This document shows, one piece after another, positions 20,191-28,700 of a stretch of DNA of 64,000 bases. Below the pieces are notes generated by a model, which ran no database searches, had not been told where the DNA came from, and saw nothing but the letters and a program-made list of their open reading frames with translations. Position numbers and translations under genes: made by a program. The first letter of the stretch is position 1; every line of letters begins with the position of its first letter. The stretch comes from Arenibacter sp. 6A1 (GTDB lineage: Bacteria; Bacteroidota; Bacteroidia; Flavobacteriales; Flavobacteriaceae): NCBI RefSeq assembly GCF_012272855.1, contig NZ_JAAXCQ010000004.1:62001-126000 (forward strand). The letters run 5' to 3'.

Positions 20191-21768
20191 TTATTTCCTA
20201 TCCTTTTTCCCGTTTCCCGTGATGGTATTTACCAAGGCATCGCGCAGGTTGATCCATAGATAATTGAAAAAAGACTTTGTTTCATCGCGTTCTGTTTGTG
20301 CAGCGCCATAGCGGTATCCGTCACTATTTGATTTTGATCCTTTTTTTAAGAGGAGATTTCCTAAGGCGGTAATTATTTTATTGATACCCTCTCGGTCTTT
20401 TTTTAATACAACAAATTCAAAATTCTTGTACTTCATTTTCATATCCGTACTCGCCGTGGAGTTATTTCCACTGATGGTAAAATAGATTTCCGAGGCAATG
20501 CCTTTTGCTTGTACCCTTAGGTTGTTTTCTAAAAAGCTATTGATCCCTTCTACGCCAAAATTTAGGAAAGATCCACTAGCAATAAAAGCGTCATTCTTAT
20601 TATTCACATCAAAATCCCAGTCTAAATGTACCTTTGCAGTGCCCATAAAATTAGCCTTGGCCGATATGGTAGTTTTCTCTCCAGGCTTATAAGTGTTCGA
20701 AAGATTACTGATAGTAGCATCTACGGCATCAAAAAAGAGTTTCCCAGCCTTGACATTGGTATTTACTAATTCTTCATATTCGATATGGCCATCGATAAGG
20801 TGAAGTTCTGAAACATCGATTTTAAAAGGCAACTCCCTCAACATTTTACTGTACATAGGTTTCTTCTTTAGATCGTCGTTCACCAATTTATCCCTAAATA
20901 GCGTAACTTTCGCCCCCTTAATTTCGCCCTTAACACTCTTAATCCACATACTGCTTTCCAGCTCCTCTAGCGAAAATTGATGTAATCCTATTTCTGGGAT
21001 TTTTAAGTCGATATAATCTCGTTCTGTAACAAGCTTTCTAGAAAGTTGTTGTTTAGAGTATTTTGATTTAATATTTAAATCACTAAACATCAAATCCTTA
21101 TCCTTTATAGACACTCTTTCTAGCTGAAGTTCTTCATAGTTTCCGATATCGGCAAAAATTTTATAGACCTCCAAACTCACCTCCCCATACTGAAAGGGTA
21201 TTTTATTTTTAAAGATAGAAGAGTCGGTTTGTACTTTCATTAAATCGAGATCGAATTTTTCTATATCGGTCAGCACCTTACCCGACTCCCTTTCCATTTC
21301 CGTATAACTGCCGTTTTTAATATTAAAATTATCTACGGATATAGGTGGAAAGGATTTACTATTACTATCGGAAAGAGATTTGTTTTTAGGCAGATCATTA
21401 CTGGAATAAGTGCTTAGTGCTGGTTTATCTACAAGCAATTCTTTTATAGAAACGTTATTTTTGAAGTAGTAATCCCATAGGCTAAAGCCGTTTAGCTGGA
21501 GTGATGCTATTTTTAGTTCGGCAGAAGGGTTAAGATCTAAGGAATCTCGACTAAAAACAGCTACCGAAATGTCACCTAAGCGCAACTTCCCTTGAAAAAG
21601 GTTCACCTCCATTTCTTGGTACTGTAATTCCATATGTGCCGGGGTGTTTTTTTCTAAAAACTCCCCTAGTCGCTTTTCCACATACCGTTGTGCCATATAA
21701 ACACCAACAATGCCAAGGATGAACGCTCCTAGGAGCAGAAAAAGTATAGATTTTTTAAGGGAGGCCAT
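20191..21768 (-). CDS. AsmA-like periplasmic protein (possible DUF748 type)
   Basis: 525 residues with one N-terminal membrane anchor (ILFLLLGAFILGIVGVYMAQRYV, about residues 8-30) and a long beta-rich exported part. The C-terminal region (ASGSFLNFGVEGINSFLENNLRVQAKGIASEIYFTISGNNSTASTDMKMKYKNFEFVVL) resembles the end of AsmA/DUF748 proteins. Such proteins act in envelope lipid or outer-membrane homeostasis. It converges on the transporter gene, with a weak inverted repeat (TCATAAA/TTTATGA) near 20147-20181 that could terminate both. Family placement is an inference. Confidence 0.6.
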   Translation of the reverse strand: MASLKKSILFLLLGAFILGIVGVYMAQRYVEKRLGEFLEKNTPAHMELQYQEMEVNLFQGKLRLGDISVAVFSRDSLDLNPSAELKIASLQLNGFSLWDYYFKNNVSIKELLVDKPALSTYSSNDLPKNKSLSDSNSKSFPPISVDNFNIKNGSYTEMERESGKVLTDIEKFDLDLMKVQTDSSIFKNKIPFQYGEVSLEVYKIFADIGNYEELQLERVSIKDKDLMFSDLNIKSKYSKQQLSRKLVTERDYIDLKIPEIGLHQFSLEELESSMWIKSVKGEIKGAKVTLFRDKLVNDDLKKKPMYSKMLRELPFKIDVSELHLIDGHIEYEELVNTNVKAGKLFFDAVDATISNLSNTYKPGEKTTISAKANFMGTAKVHLDWDFDVNNKNDAFIASGSFLNFGVEGINSFLENNLRVQAKGIASEIYFTISGNNSTASTDMKMKYKNFEFVVLKKDREGINKIITALGNLLLKKGSKSNSDGYRYGAAQTERDETKSFFNYLWINLRDALVNTITGNGKKDRK

Positions 21769-22197
21769 GGAATATTATTTGTTTACAAAGTCTCAGTAAT
21801 TAGGTTCTTTTTAAGATATTGGCCTTCTTTATTGGTATGATTACAGGCTAACCAAATGCAACAAGGCGATACTAAATAATGAGGTATTCAACACCTCGAA
21901 ATTTGGTACCAGACTGTTCCCCCACTATATTTCCCTAGTCCCCTCTCCTATTTTATTTATATATAAAAGTGTTTTTATTATTTTAGATCGCTCCATTACG
22001 TAAAGACAGGAGAAGGGTAAAAAAAACATACCATAAAAATACAACCTAGCTATTGAAAGCTATATATTCCTTATAAATTTATACTTTTATAAGTTAATAG
22101 ATTGCATTGTTTGCCAAGAAGCTGGTGGTTTTCAATAAAAGAAACAAAATCGCCAACCGAAATTAGCACAAGGCCATATAAAAATATTTGAACCATA
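21769..22197. other. Divergent spacer of about 430 bases
   Basis: AT-rich, no gene supported. It separates an AsmA-like gene from the lactonase gene and must contain both promoters, but no exact -7 box was found. Confidence 0.4.
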
Positions 22198-23028
22198 ATG
22201 ACAATAGATTCACACCAACATTTTTGGAAGTACGAGGCCGTAAAGCATAATTGGATAGATGATACCATGTCTGTAATCCGAAAAGATTTTTTACCCGCCG
22301 AGCTGAAAAATGTGTATACCGCCAATGGCATCGATGGCTGTGTGGCCGTACAGGCCGATCAGACCTTGGAGGAAACCGATTTTTTATTGGATCTGGCCCA
22401 GGAAAACGATTTTATCAAGGGAGTTGTAGGTTGGGTAGATTTAAGGAATCCTGAATTAGAAGACGATCTTTCTAAATATTCGGAACACCCAAAACTCAAA
22501 GGCTACCGACATATTGTCCAGGGCGAAGCCGATCCCAATTTTTTATTGCGCCCAAATTTTCTAAGAGGTATTTCCATGTTAGAAAAATATCAGGCCACCT
22601 ATGATATTCTTGTTTTTCCGCACCAGTTGGGAGCGGTATTAGAATTCGTCAAAAAATTCCCCCATCAAAAATTTGTGATCGACCATATTGCCAAGCCTTA
22701 TATAAAGGATGGCTTTTATGATGGTTGGGCCTTATTGATGCAGGAAATCGGTACACAAGAAAATGTGTACTGCAAGCTTTCGGGTATGACCACGGAAGCC
22801 GATTATAAGCAATGGACAGCCGAACAAATTACACCCTATATGGAACTGGTTCTTAATGCTTTTGGCAGCAACCGGCTCTTATATGGTTCGGATTGGCCCG
22901 TTTGCCTAGTGGCCGGAAACTACGAAAAGACAAAAGCAGTGGTCACAAATTTTATCAGTAAACTCAGCCCTCATGAACAAGAAGCAATAATGGGCAAAAA
23001 TGCTGTTTCCTTTTATAATCTCCATTAA
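22198..23028 (+). CDS. Amidohydrolase-2 family lactonase (L-fuconolactonase-like)
   Basis: 276 residues, no signal peptide, TIM-barrel metal hydrolase. Seen: the metal-binding IDSHQHFWKY at residues 3-12, QADQTLEETDFLLDLA, FVIDHIAKPYIKDG (about 160-173) and LLYGSDWPVCL (about 228-238) with the catalytic Asp. These match bacterial L-fucono-1,5-lactonases and relatives that act on L-rhamnonolactone or L-galactonolactone. The downstream sugar mutarotase (88 bases away, same strand) supports a deoxysugar oxidative pathway. Dehydrogenase, dehydratase and aldolase steps are not in this window, so the exact sugar is open. Confidence 0.78.
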   Translation: MTIDSHQHFWKYEAVKHNWIDDTMSVIRKDFLPAELKNVYTANGIDGCVAVQADQTLEETDFLLDLAQENDFIKGVVGWVDLRNPELEDDLSKYSEHPKLKGYRHIVQGEADPNFLLRPNFLRGISMLEKYQATYDILVFPHQLGAVLEFVKKFPHQKFVIDHIAKPYIKDGFYDGWALLMQEIGTQENVYCKLSGMTTEADYKQWTAEQITPYMELVLNAFGSNRLLYGSDWPVCLVAGNYEKTKAVVTNFISKLSPHEQEAIMGKNAVSFYNLH

Positions 23029-23116
23029 GCTTATACCACGAAAAAAGAATTTTTACCACATAAAATATCATACTATAATCTCATAAAGGCGCTAGCCGCT
23101 ACTAATCATCTATAAA

Positions 23117-23458
23117 ATGAAAACGACCAGACATTGTTTTGCCCTGGATTTAAAGAATAATCCCGAACTCATTGCAGAGTACAAAGAATACCATTCGGCC
23201 GGAAATGTTTGGCCTGAGGTAATCAAGAGCATTAAAGATTCCGGAATTGTAGACCTCCAAATTTACTTGGTAGAAAACCGTATGTTTATGATCATGGAAG
23301 TCGATGAAACCTTTGATGCCGAAAAGAAAGCAACCATGGATGCCAATAACCCCAAGGTGCAAGAGTGGGAAGACCTTATGTGGACCTTCCAACAAGCCTT
23401 GCCATGGGCCAAAAAAGGCGAAAAATGGATTCCAATGGAAAAGGTCTTTCAATTGTAA
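23117..23458 (+). CDS. L-rhamnose mutarotase family protein (RhaM-like)
   Basis: 113 residues, a usual length (about 104-115) for this dimeric alpha/beta-barrel family. Typical segments: RHCFALDLKNNPELIAEYKEYH with the conserved His near residue 26 (HSAGNVWPEV), then LQIYLVENRMFMIMEVDETFD and the C-terminal MWTFQQALPWAKKGEKWIPMEKVFQL. It interconverts sugar anomers. Paired with the upstream lactonase, it probably serves L-fucose or L-rhamnose breakdown. It is cytoplasmic (no signal peptide). Confidence 0.85.
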   Translation: MKTTRHCFALDLKNNPELIAEYKEYHSAGNVWPEVIKSIKDSGIVDLQIYLVENRMFMIMEVDETFDAEKKATMDANNPKVQEWEDLMWTFQQALPWAKKGEKWIPMEKVFQL

Positions 23459-23490
23459 TCCATTTTAAGAACTGTTAAAGCTTTACCATA

Positions 23491-23574
23491 AATATCAAGG
23501 CACGGGGGAATCTTTAAAGCACCTATGGTCACCGATAACCATTCCTCATTAAAATTGCCCCGCGCCTCGATATT
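23491..23574 (-). other. Long imperfect inverted repeat between convergent genes
   Basis: The 17-base arm AATATCAAGGCACGGGG (23491-23507) is matched by the reverse complement of 23558-23574 with two differences. In a minus-strand transcript both differences become G-U pairs, so the stem would be fully paired. The 50-base loop has a small inner stem (ATGGT/ACCAT). It lies 22 bases after the sulfatase stop and may act as a terminator or 3' structure. Confidence 0.5.
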
Positions 23575-23595
23575 CGTACATACCTACTACTCCTT

Positions 23596-25176
23596 TTATT
23601 GAAATTCCTTGGTTAGCAAAGCCTGCATTTCCGGGTGTTTTTGGTCCTGATCCCCATATTTTTCTCGAAGTTTAACAAGCTCTTTTTTCATGTCTGCTAT
23701 CTGCTCTTTATAAGCTTTGTCATTAATAGCATTATGTATTTCTTTAGGGTCTTTTTCTAAATCATAAAATTCCCATCTAGGAGGTGTGATCTCCTGGGAA
23801 CTGCCTTTTTTCTCCAGTCCTAAACCATAGAACAAAGCTAATTTAAAGCGCTTATTACGGATTCCAAAATGTGCCGGCCTATCGGGGTGATGCAACCAAT
23901 ACCGATAATAGATACTATTGCGCCAATCTGCGGGGGTCTCCCCTTTTAAATTTTCCCTAAAGCTGCGCCCTTGAATATAATCTGGCTTTTGCAAGCCTGC
24001 ATAATCGGCCAATAATGCGGCAAAATCAATATTTAAAATTAGATCGTCCAAACGTTTCCCGCCTTTAATTTCCTTGGGATAACGGATAACAAAAGGCATC
24101 CGCAACGATTCTTCGTAAATAAGTCTTTTATCAAAGAACCCATGTTCGCCCAAAAAGTAGCCTTGGTCTGCCACGTATACCACCACGGTATTTTCGGCCA
24201 GTCCTTCTCGCTCCAAATAATCTAAAAGCTTCCCTATATTATCGTCCACGGCAGCCCCGGAACGCATAAAATCCTTCACGAGTTTCTGGTAGATTTTCTT
24301 GCGTTTTTGTATAGGATCCAAGCCTTCTAAATCATAGGGAAGTCCGGGGTAGTTTGTCCAGTAGGTACTATCCCTGGTAGCTGTTTCCCATCGATCGGCC
24401 AAATTCTCCAACACCTGTCCCTTAAAGGTACGCCCTGTGGTCTCTGGACCAAAATCCATCAAAGAGGCAGGTTCGGGAATATCTACATTTTTATAAAGTT
24501 CCTTAAACCGATCGGGGTAATCAAAAGGTTCGTGGGTAGCCTTAAAGTTACAGAACATTAAAAAGGGTTTTTCCTTGTCTCTTTTTTCTAGGTGAGCAAT
24601 GGTTAAATCGGTAATAACATCGGTAGAAAACCCTGGGTAGACTTTCCCTTTGCTTCCATCATGGCCATCGGTCCAATTTTCTTTTTCCTTAAGAATGGGG
24701 TTCCAGTACCTTCCTTGGCCAGGGAGAACATTAAAATAATCGAACCCTTCTGGCTGGCCCACCAGATGCCATTTTCCTATGACCGCGGTTTCATAGCCGT
24801 TTTGTGAAAGAGTACGCGCTATATTAGGATGATCGCGAGGTAGCGGCTCGTTTAAGGTATATACTTCATTCACCTGACTGTATTGCCCAGTGAGAATGCT
24901 GGCCCTACTGGGTGTACAGATAGAATTAGTGCAAAACGCATTGTTAAGAACGGCACCCTCTTGTGCTAAACGCTCAATATTGTCGTTAACCACATAGTCC
25001 TCTAAAATACCTCCATAGATTCCCCATGCTTGTGACGTATGGTCGTCTGACAGAATAAATAAAATATTAGGGGGATCAGTAGTTTTATTAGGATTGTTTT
25101 GGGCAGAAAGATGTGTGATAAAAGTAATGGATAGCAAGAATAATAACATTAATCTTATAAAAGTGTTTGGAACCAT
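23596..25176 (-). CDS. Exported S1-family (type I) sulfatase
   Basis: 526 residues. Signal peptide (LMLLFLLSITFITHLSAQ). Metal ligands at D44-D45 in ILFILSDDH. The formylglycine signature is C87-T-P-S-R91 in SICTPSRASILTG, so the enzyme is of the Cys type and needs the anaerobic or FGE maturase. Later landmarks: AVIGKWHLVG (about 135-144), VYVADQGYFLGEHGFFDKRLIYEESLRMPF (about 335-365) and RYWLHHPDRPAHFGIR. It probably removes sulfate from a marine polysaccharide in the periplasm. It is convergent to the lactonase-mutarotase pair, and fucoidan would fit both, but this is inference; the S1 subfamily was not determined. Confidence 0.9.
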   Translation of the reverse strand: MVPNTFIRLMLLFLLSITFITHLSAQNNPNKTTDPPNILFILSDDHTSQAWGIYGGILEDYVVNDNIERLAQEGAVLNNAFCTNSICTPSRASILTGQYSQVNEVYTLNEPLPRDHPNIARTLSQNGYETAVIGKWHLVGQPEGFDYFNVLPGQGRYWNPILKEKENWTDGHDGSKGKVYPGFSTDVITDLTIAHLEKRDKEKPFLMFCNFKATHEPFDYPDRFKELYKNVDIPEPASLMDFGPETTGRTFKGQVLENLADRWETATRDSTYWTNYPGLPYDLEGLDPIQKRKKIYQKLVKDFMRSGAAVDDNIGKLLDYLEREGLAENTVVVYVADQGYFLGEHGFFDKRLIYEESLRMPFVIRYPKEIKGGKRLDDLILNIDFAALLADYAGLQKPDYIQGRSFRENLKGETPADWRNSIYYRYWLHHPDRPAHFGIRNKRFKLALFYGLGLEKKGSSQEITPPRWEFYDLEKDPKEIHNAINDKAYKEQIADMKKELVKLREKYGDQDQKHPEMQALLTKEFQ

Positions 25177-25268
25177 ATGATTGTTTTTTAGGATTTAAGC
25201 TACAATATACAATAGATTTATTTTATCTTATTGTGATTATCTAAGCCATGAACTAATTTATCCTCTAT

Positions 25269-25276
25269 TAAATTTG
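25269..25276 (+). promoter_or_regulatory. Predicted -7 box of the metal-efflux operon
   Basis: Exact match to the Bacteroidota TAnnTTTG box (TAAATTTG), 16 bases before the start codon of the small exported protein. The -33 element is not obvious (ATG instead of TTG at the expected distance). Confidence 0.45.
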
Positions 25277-25292
25277 TATATTTCGCCACGAA

Positions 25293-25691
25293 ATGAAGAA
25301 ACTATTTTCCATAGCACTAGCCCTATTTATTATGGTTCAAAGCTTTAGCTTGAATTTAGTGGACTTGGTGCAATTGGACGATTTTTTGGAACACGCCAAA
25401 TTCCACCAAGAAAAATACGGGGATAGCCTAATGGTTTTTATCTCCAAACATTACGGCGAACTTAAGCAGCAACATCATTTAGAAAACAGGGAAGAACAAA
25501 AGGAACATGAAAAGCTTCCTTTCAACCAACAAAACACAGGTTATACAGCCAATGCATTTGTGTTACATTCCTACGATATATTCCTTCCCAAATCGCATGC
25601 GATTACGGATACCACTTCCTATTTTTTTTATAAAAACACCTATTCCCAAATATCGGAATCCGATATTTTCCAACCTCCCAAACAAGCATAA
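25293..25691 (+). CDS. Small exported protein of unknown function, first gene of the metal-efflux operon
   Basis: 132 residues. A signal peptide (KKLFSIALALFIMVQSFSL) is followed by a charged, His-rich stretch (HAKFHQEKYG, KHYGELKQQHHLENREEQKEHEKLPF) and a C-terminal part with aromatic residues. I do not recognise a named family. Its position, 73 bases upstream of the RND pump gene on the same strand, and its histidines suggest a periplasmic metal-binding or accessory role; small proteins like this are common in front of CzcA-type pumps in Flavobacteriaceae. Confidence 0.65.
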   Translation: MKKLFSIALALFIMVQSFSLNLVDLVQLDDFLEHAKFHQEKYGDSLMVFISKHYGELKQQHHLENREEQKEHEKLPFNQQNTGYTANAFVLHSYDIFLPKSHAITDTTSYFFYKNTYSQISESDIFQPPKQA

Positions 25692-25764
25692 TTTTTATTG
25701 TACATATTTTCTATACCTATAGTTTACTGTAGGCAGGACTTGTTTCACATTTTAATTATGAATT

Positions 25765-28700
25765 ATGTTATCTTCTATTATACACCTTAGTATAAAGAAC
25801 AAATTAATTGTTTTTTTAGGTACTCTTTTAATTGCGGGGTACGGCATCTTTGCGCTTTCCCATATTCCCATTGGTGCGGTTCCCGACATCACTAACAACC
25901 AGGTTCAGGTCATCACCACTTCCCAGAATCTTTCTACCCAGGATATGGAACAATTCATCACCTATCCGGTCGAATTGGAAATGGCCAACTTGCCTGGGGT
26001 GGTAGAAATTCGCTCTATTTCCAAATTTGGACTTTCGGTAGTCACCATTGTTTTTGAAGACGAGATGGGGACCTATTTGCCTCGGCAATTGATTGCCGAA
26101 AAAATAAAATCGGCTTCAGAGAAAATCCCCCATGGTTTTGGCACCCCAGAAATGGGTCCTATCACTACGGGCTTAGGGGAAATATACCAATATATATTAG
26201 ACACCAAACCGGGCTACGAAGACCAGTATTCCGTCATGGATCTCCGAACCATACAAGACTGGATCGTAAAACGGCAACTATCCGGAATTCCGGGGGTGGT
26301 AGAGGTAAATACCTGGGGCGGTTATTTAAAACAATATGAGGTAGCCATAAAGACCGAGAAGTTAACGGCTATGAATATTAGTACGGCGGATATTTTTACG
26401 GCCCTGGAAAAAAACAATAGTGTTTCTGGGGGCGGTTATATCGAAAAAGTAAACCAGGCTTATTTTATTCGTGGCGAAGGTCTCATCGGATCCCTAGAAG
26501 ACATTAAAAATATTGTCGTAAAAACCGTCGACGGCATTCCTGTATATATCAAAGATATTGCCTCTGTAGGCTTTGGAAGTGCCACTCGTTTTGGCGCTAT
26601 TACGGGGAATGGTGAAGGAGAAAAGGTATTGGGCCAAATAATGATGCTAAAAGATGCCGATTCTAAAAAAGTTATCGATGCCGTTCATGAGCGGGTCGAA
26701 GAAATTTCTAAATCCCTGCCCGAAGGTGTCTATATCAACGCCTTTTTAGAACGGAGCGAACTGATAGGAAAAACCACTTATACCATAGCCGAAAACCTGA
26801 TCTTAGGCTGCTTGATCGTTATTTTTGTCGTGGTTTTATTATTGGGGAATTGGCGCTCCGGATTGGTAGTGGCTTCCGTAATACCTTTGTGTCTGTTATT
26901 TGCCTTATCCTTAATGTATCTTTTTGGCGTAGATGCCAATTTAATGAGCTTAGGAGCTATAGACTTTGGAATCATTATAGACGGCGCAGTTATCATTGTC
27001 GAGTATATCGCCTTCCAAATCACTGCCAAAAGTAAAGAATTAAAATCCCTTAGCTCGGCGGACAGACAATCCCTTAAAAACCAGATCACCTTTAAAGGGG
27101 CCTCCAAAATGATGAATTCGGCTATTTTTGGACAGCTGATCATCCTTATCGTATTTATTCCTATCCTATCCTTGAGCGGCGTGGAGGGCAAAATGTTTAA
27201 ACCCATGGCCCTTACCTTTAGTTTTGCTTTGATAGGAGCTATGATATTATGTTTCACCTATGTCCCTGCCATGGCTGCGATCTTTATTAAGCCAACGGAA
27301 TTATCCTCAAAAAATATTTCGGTTCGCCTGATGGCTTTTTTTAATAACAGCTACGATCCGATAATTCGTTGGGCATTAAAAAGCAAGAAACTAGTATTGG
27401 GGATAGCAATGTTTTTGTTGGCCGGATCTATTTATCTGTTTACTACTATGGGCGGTGAGTTTGTACCTACTTTAGACGAAGGTGATTTTGTAATACAGCC
27501 AGTACTCAAAACAGGAACGTCACTAAGTGCCACCATCGACATCACCACTAAGATCGAAAAAATACTCTTAGAAAACTTCCCGGAAGTAAAACAGGTCATT
27601 ACAAGAATTGGGGCTGCCGAAGTACCTACAGACCCTATGTCTATGGAAGAAAGCGATGTTATAATCACCTTAAAATCCAAAAAAGAATGGGTATCTGCGG
27701 AAACCAAGGACGAATTGGCCGATAAGTTTAAGGAGGCCCTTTCTGTACTACCGGGAGTGGAAGTAGAATTTACGCAACCTATAGAAATGCGTTTTAATGA
27801 ACTCATTACAGGAGTACGGGCCGATATTGCCATTAAAATTTTCGGGGAAGATTTAGGCATTCTCAACGACAAGGCGAACGAAGTAAAAAAACTGATTGAA
27901 AATGTTGATGGTGCCGCCGATATCAGTGTCGAAAAAATTGCGGGATTGCCCCAAATGAACGTCAAGTTTCTAAGAGCAAAAATCGCCAGGTACGGTTTGA
28001 ATATTGACGACTTGAACAACATTATTGCGATGGGTTTTTCCGGCACAAATTTGGGCAGTGTCTTTGAAGGCGAAAAACGTTTTGACCTGACCCTTAGGTT
28101 AGACCAAGAAAGTAGAAAGGACATCTCAAATTTAAAGAACCTCTATGTAGACCTTCCTAGCGGCGGAAAAATTCCATTGAGCGAACTTGCCGAAATTACC
28201 TATACAACAGGGGCGGCAAAAATCTCTAGGGACGACACCAAGCGAAGGACCGTCGTTGGGGTTAATGTTCGAAATAGGGACCTACAATCGGTCGTTGATG
28301 ATGTTCAGTCCATCCTCGATAAAAACTTACCCTTGCCTGTAGGTTATAGCATTCATTACGGGGGGCAGTTTAAAAATTTGCAAAGTGCCAAAGACCGATT
28401 AAAAATTGCAGTACCCATTGCGCTGACGCTTATTTTTATCCTCTTGTATTTTGCCTTTAAATCGGTAAAGGAGGCTTTAATCATATATTCTGCCATTCCG
28501 CTATCTGCCGTTGGTGGTATCTTACTTCTATGGATCAGGGATATGCCCTTCAGTATCTCTGCCGGTGTTGGTTTTATAGCCTTATTTGGTATTGCCGTCC
28601 TTAACGGAATTGTTTTAATAGAACATTTTAAAGAATTAAAGCAAAGTGGAATGAAAAACATAGATGAATTGATCGTACAAGGATCTAAAGACCGCTTACG

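Noticed and set aside
24880-24980. Sulfatase as a phosphodiesterase or alkaline phosphatase relative
   Set aside because: The C-T-P-S-R motif followed by ASILTG is the formylglycine signature of sulfatases, which the phosphatase relatives lack.
27432-28124. 230-codon minus-strand frame inside the metal pump gene
   Set aside because: Antisense to a well-supported RND gene; Ser- and Phe-rich composition is typical of a shadow of that gene.
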